From the NCBI GenBank assembly GCA_016839345.1, contig JAEOUL010000143.1, forward strand, positions 1 through 13,865: DNA of 13,865 nt, in the 5' to 3' direction. The stretch is from Candidatus Thorarchaeota archaeon. Its GTDB lineage: Archaea > Asgardarchaeota > Thorarchaeia > Thorarchaeales > Thorarchaeaceae. Below the pieces are notes generated by a model. It saw nothing but the letters and a program-made list of their open reading frames with translations. It did no database searches and was not told where the DNA came from. Position numbers and translations under genes: made by a program. Positions 1 to 6,563 of this stretch are shown here, in pieces. Numbering within the stretch: the stretch's first letter is position 1; each line of letters begins with the position of its first letter.

Positions 1-186
1 CGGTTTCAGGCATCTCTAGAACGTTTTATGAAGTGTGGTTGTGGAATCTGTGGGACCTGTGCTATGGATCCAACAGGTACGCTGGTCTGTGCAGATGGAC
101 CTGTCTATTCAAAGAAACAGCTCTTGGATGTCACAGAGTTTGGCAAGTATCATCGTGATGAGATGGGTCAGAAGAAGAGGTACTGA
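1..186 (+). CDS. pyrK: PyrK-like dihydroorotate dehydrogenase electron transfer subunit, C-terminal end (5' truncated)
   Basis: This is the last 61 residues of a gene that starts before the window. The reading frame is open from base 1 and ends in TGA at 184-186. It carries a cysteine pattern C12-x4-C17-x2-C20-x9-C30 in an ERFMKCGCGICGTC context followed by VCADGPVYS. That is the [2Fe-2S]-binding C-terminal domain of PyrK and related ferredoxin-NADP reductase-like subunits, and the tail after the last cysteine is typical of archaeal PyrK. In the family, PyrK passes electrons between FMN in PyrD and NAD(H) in the fourth step of pyrimidine synthesis. The FAD- and NAD-binding domains must lie upstream and cannot be checked here. 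A related sulfide dehydrogenase or hydrogenase gamma subunit shares the fold and is the main alternative. There is one extra cysteine (C14) within the motif. Confidence 0.8.
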   Translation, partial: RFQASLERFMKCGCGICGTCAMDPTGTLVCADGPVYSKKQLLDVTEFGKYHRDEMGQKKRY

Positions 187-321
187 AGTCTGTGCTTAGA
201 TTGACATGCTTTTATTCTAACTAGATAGGCCCACTCCACGGATATCTTACTCTTGGCGCTCGCAATGTGTAGGTGGCGTGCCATTATAGCAGATTAATCG
301 AGCCAATATATAGGCTGTAGC

Positions 322-334
322 TTATATATAATAG
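322..334 (+). promoter_or_regulatory. TATA box for the DUF89 gene
   Basis: TTATATATAATAG lies about 30-39 nt before the ATG at 361. This is a near-ideal archaeal TATA element and would place transcription start about 10 nt upstream of the ATG, so the message has a very short leader. A second TATA-like stretch, flanked by the inverted repeat AGCC/GGCT, lies just upstream at 302-317 and could be an alternative core promoter or an operator. The rest of 187-342 holds only a T-rich stretch (208-217) suitable for ending pyrK transcription. Confidence 0.6.
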
Positions 335-360
335 TAAGAGGGTTGGCGGGGCGACATACT

Positions 361-1269
361 ATGAGTGTTAGTAGAATTCCGTTATCAACAGAGTGTGCAG
401 TATGCATCACCAAGACATTGAGCAAAGTAATTCCTATGTTGGCAGATAGTTGGGAGCAGCAATCAGAGTTGTATTCCAAGGCATTTCAAGCGCTCTCAGA
501 AGGATATGCCAATGATTTGGATGTGCCGTCTACCCTAATACCTCTAATGATGGAGCTCTACTCTGCTGTAGGGGCAAATGATCCATTCAGTGTCCTAAAA
601 CAAAAGAGCGTCGATGCTGCAATGAAAGCCTTGCCATTGATAGAGCAAAGCATCAATCGGTTTTCAGGTTTTGAGAGATTCAGAGCGGCGTTATCGGCAG
701 CAATTGCAGGAAATATAATCGATTATGCTCACGCCGGATATGATCCTGACTTGGGGAGTCTAGAGTATATGTTTGAGTCGATTCAGAAAGAGGGGTTTGC
801 CATTGACAGTAGCAAGGAACTATGGCACCGATTGAAGTCATCAAATGGAAAAGTTGTGATACTTGGCGATAACGCTGGTGAAACTGTTTTTGATATTCCT
901 CTTGTTCGTTTAATAAATCAGTTAGACTGGACAGTAATTTTTGTCGTCAAAGGATTACCATCAGTAAATGACGCCACTAAGAACGACATCTTGGGAACAG
1001 GGATTGAACACATGGCTCTGATATCTACAACAGGAGCTCGAGCATATGGAACTCCAAAAAGATTCGTGAATCAACAGTTTCTCGATTTAGTGGCAGATTG
1101 TGATCTCGTAATTTCCAAGGGACAGGGAAATCTTGAAACTTTTCCTGAAATTCAGAATAACTTCAAGAAAGAAACATACTATGTGCTGAGAGTAAAGTGT
1201 TCCCACATAGCTTCGATTCTTGGATGTGAGAGGAGTAACAATGTTGTTCTGCGCCAGAATAGCTGGTAA
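361..1269 (+). CDS. DUF89 family protein (ARMT1-like damage-control phosphatase, subfamily I type)
   Basis: The product is 302 residues from the ATG at 361. A TTG at 343 would add six residues, but the strong TATA box and short leader favour the ATG. Family signatures are clear: an N-terminal C12-x2-C15 pair, GDNAGETVFD (169-178) with the metal-binding D170/N171, PSVND (200-204) with a third acidic ligand, and ISKGQGNLET (251-260). DUF89 proteins are metal-dependent phosphatases proposed to remove damaged or surplus sugar phosphates. The cysteine-bearing stand-alone form matches the prokaryotic subfamily I, whose physiological substrate is not settled. No membrane segment or signal peptide is seen, so it should be cytosolic. 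It is monocistronic: pyrK ends 174 nt upstream, and the tRNA gene downstream is on the other strand. Family call is firm; substrate is unknown. Confidence 0.85.
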   Translation: MSVSRIPLSTECAVCITKTLSKVIPMLADSWEQQSELYSKAFQALSEGYANDLDVPSTLIPLMMELYSAVGANDPFSVLKQKSVDAAMKALPLIEQSINRFSGFERFRAALSAAIAGNIIDYAHAGYDPDLGSLEYMFESIQKEGFAIDSSKELWHRLKSSNGKVVILGDNAGETVFDIPLVRLINQLDWTVIFVVKGLPSVNDATKNDILGTGIEHMALISTTGARAYGTPKRFVNQQFLDLVADCDLVISKGQGNLETFPEIQNNFKKETYYVLRVKCSHIASILGCERSNNVVLRQNSW

Positions 1270-1314
1270 TATTAAGTTGCAAATAGAAACCACATACTTC
1301 TGACCAATTGAAAG

Positions 1315-1452
1315 TGGTGGGGCAGATGGGATTCGAACCCACGATCGACGAGTATCTTCGGTGACGACGGTCGTTATTGACCCCGTCCATTTCAAGCGCG
1401 AAAAGCGCCTAGATCTGGAGCCCGTCGCCATACCGGACTAGGCCACTGCCCC
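1315..1452 (-). tRNA. tRNA-Trp (anticodon CCA) with a 61-nt intron
   Basis: Read on the minus strand, GGGGCAG (1452-1446) pairs perfectly with CTGCCCC (1325-1319), followed by discriminator A73 and an encoded CCA (1317-1315). The D arm has stem GCC/GGC. The T arm is GTGGG-TTCGAAT-CCCAT. The anticodon stem ACGGG pairs with CTCGT across an interruption, giving a seven-base loop CTCCAGA with anticodon CCA, so the tRNA carries tryptophan. Exon 1 is 1452-1415 and exon 2 is 1353-1315. The intron, 1414-1354, lies between nucleotides 37 and 38, the canonical archaeal position and a conserved trait of tRNA-Trp. G1-C72 and A73 are the archaeal/eukaryotic identity pattern. Confidence 0.93.
1354..1414 (-). 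other. tRNA-Trp intron
   Basis: This 61-nt insert interrupts the anticodon loop after G37. It contains two potential stem-loops on the minus strand: GCGC-TTTTC-GCGC, and GAC(GG)GGTC-AATAAC-GACC-GTC with a two-base bulge. I see no RTGATGA C box and no CTGA D box, so it does not look like the box C/D guide intron found in many euryarchaeal tRNA-Trp genes. The expected four-pair central helix of a bulge-helix-bulge motif (loop bases 32-35, CTCC, against intron GAAG) has one C-A mismatch, so the splicing motif may be relaxed. The exact splice point can slide by one base without changing the mature tRNA. Confidence 0.75.
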
Positions 1453-1478
1453 TGTGCGAGAGGCACGACCAAGGAACG

Positions 1479-1494
1479 GGATAAGAACTTTTCG
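1479..1494 (-). promoter_or_regulatory. Putative BRE/TATA for tRNA-Trp
   Basis: On the minus strand CGAAAAG followed by TTCTTATCC lies about 27-42 nt before the mature 5' end of the tRNA. A purine-rich BRE followed by a T/A-rich box at this distance would give a short leader trimmed by RNase P. The TATA match is weak. Confidence 0.35.
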
Positions 1495-1922
1495 TCAGAT
1501 TAACCGAATTCGCTATTGACAAATTGGGTATGATGATTTGGAAGAAGTATGGACTCTTGCTAAATAAGGAGCACCAAATCTGTGTTTCATTCTGATGATC
1601 TTTTGGTATTATTTTTCATAAAATGATGTTCAAACTGCCACTTTCTCACCATGTGGTCGGATTACTGGTTTGCTTATACATTGAGATAGTGATGAAAAAA
1701 TGAATAGACCACAAAGCCCTGATCCAGAACCTTGGTAAGAGTAATCAAGGTCGATATAATTTTGCAAGGATAAATACGTCGTCCTACTTCAAGGACGGCT
1801 TCCATTTCATTTTCTATATTTTGAATTTCTATATGATTGAGAGTTCAGTTATGGGATTGGAGTAATTCTAAAATGCACCTCCAGACTAGACAGAGATGCA
1901 TATCTGTTTGGTGGAGTCTTAA
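1495..1922. other. Gene-free interval with hairpins and a doubled TATA-like element
   Basis: No convincing open frame is present. Two small perfect inverted repeats are visible: ACCTTG/CAAGGT (1729-1734 with 1746-1751) and CGTCCT/AGGACG (1780-1785 with 1792-1797). The 9-mer TTTCTATAT occurs twice, at 1811-1819 and 1826-1834, 15 nt apart; one or both copies may serve as the TATA element of the gene at 1923, giving a leader of roughly 60-85 nt. I see no RNA gene I can name here. Confidence 0.4.
1910..1914 (+). promoter_or_regulatory. Ribosome binding site for the 657-residue gene
   Basis: GGTGG lies eight bases upstream of the ATG at 1923, a good match to the archaeal anti-Shine-Dalgarno. It supports this ATG as the start. 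Confidence 0.55.
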
Positions 1923-3896
1923 ATGTCAAATTCTGAGATGGTCGTAAATGTATGGATCAACTCAGAGGAAGTACAGAAAGGGATTCTTCGTATCAAAGAC
2001 GATGATGTTATAATTGTCTTGGAGTCTGGAAATGTCATATCAAGTAAGAGTGCTACCAACATTTCGTATTCCATTATTGATGATCCCCGCATTGCCCAAT
2101 ACAGAATTCTCCTAAATCCAGTTCTTGCCATATCACATTTCTATGCAGCAGACGTTGGACAAGTTTCTGAGGATATATTTCCTCCATCTTCTGGTGGTTT
2201 TTATGGAAGACTACGGGCAGGCAAAGACAAAGCCATGTTTTTCGTTCAGGGTATTCTAAACGATGAAAGATTTTGGTTAATAATTGGGGATTCGCAAACA
2301 GGCAGGATATTTGAAACGCAAATTATTCATCCGTATGAGGCTGAAACTCTCAAATTATTGGATAATTCGGAAATTGGTGAATTGTGGGACAGGTATGTAT
2401 GGTCAGACAAGGGGAAGTTTCTGAATAAAGAGATACTTAGGATTCTTGATGAACATTCACCTTCGTGGGAAGTGATTTCAAAACTTGTTGAGGAAGTAAC
2501 TATTACTAGTCTAGAAAGGGGAAAAACTGTGAGAGAGACACTCACCCAGTTAGTCCCAGATTCATTTTCTGATCCAACTCGAGAGCAGTTAATGGCATTT
2601 CTTGCATTAGTCATGACAGATAGAATAAAGATGGATGATCTTGTAGACCCTTCATCATATATCTATGCAGCCCCAATGATTAGTGCCTTACTACAAGGAC
2701 ATCTCAGATGTAAAGTTGACAATGTGACTTGGCCGCCATACTTGGAACTCATCCTACAGTCATCAAGAGGCCAGTTAGAGCAACCAAAGAGAACCTTAGC
2801 TGAAGTTTCTGACAGGTTTCTTTGGCAGAAAATGATTGAGTCGTTTCCCAATTGGTTTGGAACTGCTATCAGTTCTGCTCAGGAACTAAATGAGTCTTCT
2901 AGATTTCATCCTCGACTTCCTGTGACCAAATCTCAGGCTATGAGATCCAGAAAGTTATGGAAGAAACGCCTGGCATCTATAACTTATGGTTTGAAAATAA
3001 GGGGTCATGTCAACCCATATGCGATAGGACTTACTGAACTAGTTTACATTGGAGCAGCGTATAGATGGCCTCATCGACATATGCGGTTCATAACTCGACT
3101 GGGCACGGTTAGTGAGAATCCTCCACACCTACAGGTCATGACTCTTCCACCATCTAGTGCTGAACGAGTAATGAGAGCTCTTCCACAGAGTATCAAAATA
3201 TCTTGGTCTAAGCGTGTTGTTAACCTTGGTCTGTATGATAGGGATTCAGAGAAGTGGGAGATTCCTGTTGATAGAATTCAAGATCTATTAGACAAGAAAA
3301 GCTCCAAGAGGAAAATAACTAGACGTTTTGGTAAAGCTACAGGCCCAGATACATACCAGATAACATCTGAGGAAGCAAAGGTCCTCGGACTTGTATCTGG
3401 AGGAATATATTTGGAGAATTTTGAAATTCCAGATTATTTCCGATATTTCAACTTGAGTCGAAAGCAAGTTTCATCCATAATAACGAAATTACATGAAAAA
3501 GGGATTCTTCAGATGACCTATGATGTGGATGATATTCGCCTAGTTTCGCTATCTTCAATAATTCAGGGAAGTAGTGAAAGTGTTACGTCTTTTGTTGATT
3601 CACTTCTGACTAATTCACCTACATCCTTGGCAATGCTAAACGATCAATTTGACAAAGGTGTAGTGATTTCTAAATTTCCGGAGAATATTGTATATGACTT
3701 AATTTCAAAATTGAATCAGATGGGAATTCAGAAAGATCTTGTCATTAGATGTATGAGACCCCGTGCTTTTCGAGATTTTACATCTACGCTTTATCATCGG
3801 CTTTTGAAACCCGATGGAACGTGGGATGATGATGTGAGTGCATTCCTCTCTCAAGCCAGATCAATGAGGAGAGAGCTGTCGGAGAGTAATGCTTAA
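1923..3896 (+). CDS. Uncharacterised 657-residue protein with a C-terminal-half winged helix
   Basis: I do not recognise this protein. The first ~150 residues are rich in predicted beta strands (for example VVNVWIN, KAMFFVQGIL, RFWLIIGDSQTG). The middle (about 160-330) is mostly helical. A basic, aromatic-rich patch with SRKLWKKRLAS and RWPHRHMRF spans about 340-390. Residues about 481-545 read as a winged helix-turn-helix: a helix TSEEAKVLGLVSG, a recognition-like helix SRKQVSSIITKLHEKG, then two strands ILQMTYD and IRLVSL. It ends in a helical segment. No Walker motif, metal-binding cluster, signal peptide or membrane span is evident, so a soluble, possibly nucleic-acid-binding protein is likely. 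The ATG has a GGTGG ribosome binding site. It stands alone, its stop codon immediately preceding the 5S promoter. A large lineage-specific archaeal protein is the best description. Confidence 0.75.
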   Translation: MSNSEMVVNVWINSEEVQKGILRIKDDDVIIVLESGNVISSKSATNISYSIIDDPRIAQYRILLNPVLAISHFYAADVGQVSEDIFPPSSGGFYGRLRAGKDKAMFFVQGILNDERFWLIIGDSQTGRIFETQIIHPYEAETLKLLDNSEIGELWDRYVWSDKGKFLNKEILRILDEHSPSWEVISKLVEEVTITSLERGKTVRETLTQLVPDSFSDPTREQLMAFLALVMTDRIKMDDLVDPSSYIYAAPMISALLQGHLRCKVDNVTWPPYLELILQSSRGQLEQPKRTLAEVSDRFLWQKMIESFPNWFGTAISSAQELNESSRFHPRLPVTKSQAMRSRKLWKKRLASITYGLKIRGHVNPYAIGLTELVYIGAAYRWPHRHMRFITRLGTVSENPPHLQVMTLPPSSAERVMRALPQSIKISWSKRVVNLGLYDRDSEKWEIPVDRIQDLLDKKSSKRKITRRFGKATGPDTYQITSEEAKVLGLVSGGIYLENFEIPDYFRYFNLSRKQVSSIITKLHEKGILQMTYDVDDIRLVSLSSIIQGSSESVTSFVDSLLTNSPTSLAMLNDQFDKGVVISKFPENIVYDLISKLNQMGIQKDLVIRCMRPRAFRDFTSTLYHRLLKPDGTWDDDVSAFLSQARSMRRELSESNA

Positions 3897-3897
3897 A

Positions 3898-3908
3898 ACC
3901 AAATATAG
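3898..3908 (+). promoter_or_regulatory. TATA element of the 5S rRNA gene
   Basis: ACCAAATATAG begins one base after the stop codon of the upstream gene and sits about 20-27 nt before the probable 5' end of 5S rRNA, the standard archaeal spacing. This supports independent transcription of 5S. Confidence 0.5.
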
Positions 3909-3922
3909 AAACCGAACGTCTT

Positions 3923-4040
3923 GATGGCGGCCATAGTCCTGAGTGTACACCTGAACTCGGCCGAACTCAGAAGTTAAGGCTCAGGACGTTCATGGAGATG
4001 TGCGCTGCGCGAGCGCGTGACAGGCCATGAAGCTGCCACA
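3923..4040 (+). rRNA. rrf: 5S ribosomal RNA (isolated copy)
   Basis: The sequence shows the universal 5S core: TGGCGGCCATAG at the 5' end, the helix II strand GTCCTGAG pairing perfectly with CTCAGGAC, the loop segment CCGAACTCAGAAGTTAAG, and GCTGCCA at the 3' end pairing with TGGCGGC (helix I, seven pairs with one G-U). TTCATGG/CCATGAA and a GC-rich hairpin (TGCGCGAGCGCG area) form helices IV and V. Length is about 118 nt, normal for 5S. No 16S, 23S or tRNA gene adjoins it in the window. Exact ends are uncertain by a few bases because bases outside helix I do not pair well. Confidence 0.92.
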
Positions 4041-4053
4041 TTCTTCTTCTTTG
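4041..4053 (+). terminator. T-rich terminator of 5S rRNA
   Basis: TTCTTCTTCTTTG follows the 3' end of the 5S directly. Archaeal RNA polymerase terminates on such U-rich tracts without needing a hairpin. Confidence 0.5.
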
Positions 4054-4062
4054 ATATTTGAT

Positions 4063-4079
4063 GCAAAAATGTTTAGATA
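4063..4079 (+). promoter_or_regulatory. BRE/TATA for the DUF1512 operon
   Basis: GCAAAAAT followed by GTTTAGATA lies about 43-59 nt upstream of the ATG at 4122. It would start transcription near 4100, giving a short leader without an obvious Shine-Dalgarno sequence. Confidence 0.4.
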
Positions 4080-4121
4080 GAAGTCATTAAAAGAACAACG
4101 AACGACGTCGATTTGATATAG

Positions 4122-5240
4122 ATGCAGCTCGGTGAAACAAGCGATTTAGGTATCCTATTCAATATCGGATTCTTAGCATTCATTATAATCTTTAGCCTCT
4201 ATGGAGCGAAGTTCCAAATCTGGCAGTATCTGAAGCAGATTGAGGCAGGATTACACGAGTTCAAACGAATGTTCATTGAATCTCGACAAGTTGCAATAGA
4301 CACATTCAAAGAGTTCGGCCGATCGGAAGAAGAAGTTGCCAAAAATCTTGACAGATGGATGGATTATTTCACGATCATGCCAGTGGATTTGGATCCAGCA
4401 GGAATTCTCAAGAGACTTGACCACCTTCTCGACGAACGCAGGGACAGATTCCAAGAATTTGTTGCAGAGGTTGCTCCAGAGTCTGATGAAGCCTTGAACC
4501 AAAACCTTGAGAACACATTGGAGGTCACTCAAGTTCTTGGACTCATCTTCAGAGTTGTTAGACACTTTTACTTGCTAGGAAAGAAGACTGGTAGCCAGTT
4601 AATGATTATGCAGGTTCATATGCAACTGCCAGATCTACTGAGACTTGCAAAAGCGTATTTTGATGCTCTAAACGCCTTCTCAGAGGGCAAGCCTATCGGT
4701 GACGGTATTGGTCCACTCGTTGTCACTAAGTTTGCCAGAGAGTATGGAGCAACACCTGAGAACTATACACACGAAATCTCTCGTGAAGTAGGATATTATA
4801 AGATTGAAGCTGAGGGAAGAACTGTCTATGCTATGAGGGCCACAGGTCCAGGAGGCACTGTAGGAAAGCCGGGGATGGGTGTAAAGATGCTTGTTGACAA
4901 ATTTGGAAACAAAGTAACCCGAATAATTACAATAGATGCTGCTCTGAAACTCGAAGGTGAAGAGTTGGGTCGTGTTTCAGAGGGGACTGGAGCCGCGATT
5001 GGAGATCTGGGACCCGAAAAACATGCAATAGAGCAGTCTGCCACTGAACGTGGTATTGGTATTGAAGCTATTGTCGTCAAGGAGGATGAGGCTGCGGCAG
5101 TAGGAATAATGGATAAACGCATCCTCGACTCTGTCCCAGAGGTTATTGAACGAATCAAGACTTCAATACTCAAACGTACAAATCCCGGAGATAGTGTGAT
5201 TCTCGCGGGGATAGGAAACACGATAGGTATCGGTCTCTGA
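4122..5240 (+). CDS. DUF1512 family protein, N-terminally membrane-anchored
   Basis: The 372-residue product begins with a single hydrophobic segment (about residues 9-28, ILFNIGFLAFIIIFSLYGA). It continues with a helical, charged region (30-130) that could form coiled coil and ends in a compact glycine-rich domain (about 190-372) with RATGPGGTVGKPGMG and a C-terminal SVILAGIGNTIGIGL. This architecture matches archaeal DUF1512, whose function is not established. The glycine-rich C-terminal part could bind a nucleotide or other ligand, but no Walker A motif (GxxxxGKS/T) is present, so that is only a guess. It overlaps nothing; the next gene begins seven bases after its stop with a good ribosome binding site in the gap, so the two are co-transcribed. 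Most of the protein should face the cytoplasm. Confidence 0.8.
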   Translation: MQLGETSDLGILFNIGFLAFIIIFSLYGAKFQIWQYLKQIEAGLHEFKRMFIESRQVAIDTFKEFGRSEEEVAKNLDRWMDYFTIMPVDLDPAGILKRLDHLLDERRDRFQEFVAEVAPESDEALNQNLENTLEVTQVLGLIFRVVRHFYLLGKKTGSQLMIMQVHMQLPDLLRLAKAYFDALNAFSEGKPIGDGIGPLVVTKFAREYGATPENYTHEISREVGYYKIEAEGRTVYAMRATGPGGTVGKPGMGVKMLVDKFGNKVTRIITIDAALKLEGEELGRVSEGTGAAIGDLGPEKHAIEQSATERGIGIEAIVVKEDEAAAVGIMDKRILDSVPEVIERIKTSILKRTNPGDSVILAGIGNTIGIGL

Positions 5241-5247
5241 GGTGTAG

Positions 5248-5613
5248 ATGATGGGTTTAGTTAGTAGGATTCTCGGTTTAGTAATTGCGGCTTCGGGATT
5301 CATCATTCTATGGTTTGGAATGGGAACGAATGATTCGCTATCTCTTGTCTGGACATTTTTGGGTATGTTCGTGATGGCAATGGGATTTGCAATGCTGACC
5401 TCGGGAAGTAGACAAAAAGAGAAGAAACCTCCTCCACCTACAGTCACCGAGATTAGATGTAATAGTTGCGATTTCAAAGAGATACGTGATTTCCAGAAGG
5501 GAGATTATGTTTTGAAAGCTGTTGAGATCACATGCCCCAAGTGTCAGAGTGCCATGACAATTGAGGGTGTTTACATCGTTAGGGAAGAACCCGACGAGAA
5601 GGATAGAATCTAG
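5248..5613 (+). CDS. Small membrane protein with two transmembrane helices and a zinc ribbon
   Basis: A 121-residue protein. Two hydrophobic helices at about residues 4-25 and 33-52 form a hairpin. A KEKKPPPP linker follows, then a cytosolic-type zinc ribbon with C71-x2-C74 and C96-x2-C99. GAGGTG at 5239-5244 overlaps the stop of the upstream gene and lies three bases from ATG 5248 and six from ATG 5251, so the second methionine codon may be the real start. Coupling to the DUF1512 gene suggests the two work together at the membrane, with the ribbon contacting a protein or RNA; this is inference. I cannot assign a family. Its TAG stop shares the CTAG at 5610-5613 with the stop of the convergent gene. 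Confidence 0.8.
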   Translation: MMGLVSRILGLVIAASGFIILWFGMGTNDSLSLVWTFLGMFVMAMGFAMLTSGSRQKEKKPPPPTVTEIRCNSCDFKEIRDFQKGDYVLKAVEITCPKCQSAMTIEGVYIVREEPDEKDRI

Positions 5614-6521
5614 TCTTTTTCAGTAAGGACAATAGGACCGTTCTCTGAGATGTAGACTGTGTGTTCAGTCTGACTCACAGGACGGTTCTTCTTCTCGATC
5701 TGGATTGGAAATCCACGAACAACTTTCTCCTTGAGAAGAGTCTTAATGATACCGATTACATCAATCTCCTTACTGCCAGTGCCAATCCAGCGTAAGGCAA
5801 ACGGAAACGGACCATATTTCTCGCGTAGGTACTTTCTGAGCTTTTCTGCAGTTCCTTCTAGTGGTTCATCGATTCCAGTGTTCGCAAAGATGTAGACATA
5901 TTCACTATCAATTACTTGGCCAGCACCACTGGTGGCAAAAGGTTCGATAGCGTAGTATTCACCGACCTCCACAACATCTGATGTTCTTTTCTTTATGTTC
6001 GGAACTGTCTTCCCAGCATGTAGTTGATTTCTCCCAAGATTATGACCTGAGAGATTCTTGACAGGTCTAAGACCATATTCCTTAATCACTCGCTCTATTT
6101 GTTTTCCAACATCACCGAGATTGGTTCCAGGTTGCATCAATTCAATAGCTTCTTTCAATGCATCATCGGTAGATGCTACAAAACCCTCTAGGGTACCATC
6201 AATGTCCACAGTAGATGCTGTATCTGTGATATATCCATCAACAACTACTCCTACGTCTAGTTTCACTAGTCCAAACTCGGGAATCTCACTCTTATCACCC
6301 CGTGGTGATGTGCTGTGAGCAGCGATGTGGTTTATTGAAACATTGAGAGGGAACGCGGGTCGTCCTCCATACTCTTTGATCTTACTCTCAGCCAGTGCAC
6401 ATATCTTGATTATTCTCTTTCCAGGTTCTATCTCTCCACGTATCTCACTCAATACACGTGCTGCTATCTTTCCCGATTTGATGGCTGAAGGATTTGGACC
6501 TTTAGGCACAGTACCACCCAT
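5610..6521 (-). CDS. map: Type II methionine aminopeptidase, copy 1
   Basis: Removes the initiator methionine from new proteins using two metal ions. All pita-bread ligands of type II enzymes are present (numbered from the GTG at 6542): substrate H76, metal ligands D96, D107, H167, E200 and E293. The 11-, 60-, 33- and 93-residue spacings match Pyrococcus-type MetAP2, as does the roughly 60-residue helical insert before the last glutamate that defines type II. I chose ATG 6521 (303 residues); the in-frame GTG at 6542 would add seven residues (310). Neither has a clear ribosome binding site. It lies downstream of copy 2 with a short gap and is likely co-transcribed. It differs from copy 2 near the substrate histidine (NHIAAH versus NNEAAH) and after the metal histidine (HNLGRNQ versus HQLKPWN). 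Its stop overlaps the opposite gene. Confidence 0.93.
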   Translation of the reverse strand: MGGTVPKGPNPSAIKSGKIAARVLSEIRGEIEPGKRIIKICALAESKIKEYGGRPAFPLNVSINHIAAHSTSPRGDKSEIPEFGLVKLDVGVVVDGYITDTASTVDIDGTLEGFVASTDDALKEAIELMQPGTNLGDVGKQIERVIKEYGLRPVKNLSGHNLGRNQLHAGKTVPNIKKRTSDVVEVGEYYAIEPFATSGAGQVIDSEYVYIFANTGIDEPLEGTAEKLRKYLREKYGPFPFALRWIGTGSKEIDVIGIIKTLLKEKVVRGFPIQIEKKNRPVSQTEHTVYISENGPIVLTEKD

Positions 6522-6563
6522 TTCAGGGAAATAAATAGGCACTCTTAAGCGGTTCCATGAACG

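Noticed and set aside
343..360. TTG at 343 as the start of the DUF89 gene.
   Set aside because: With the TATA box at 322-331, transcription would start downstream of or at this codon, and the ATG at 361 gives a normal family N-terminus.
1087..1431. Minus-strand frame of 114 codons across the end of the DUF89 gene and the tRNA.
   Set aside because: It overlaps a tRNA gene and a well-supported coding gene, so it is a shadow frame.
1530..1596. Possible box C/D guide RNA (ATGATGA near 1530 and CTGA near 1591).
   Set aside because: No credible D' and C' boxes at the needed spacing and no terminal stem; such short boxes occur by chance in AT-rich sequence.
4826..5221. Minus-strand frame of 131 codons opposite the DUF1512 gene.
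   Set aside because: Low-complexity Ser/Ile/Pro composition typical of an antisense shadow; the plus-strand protein matches a family.
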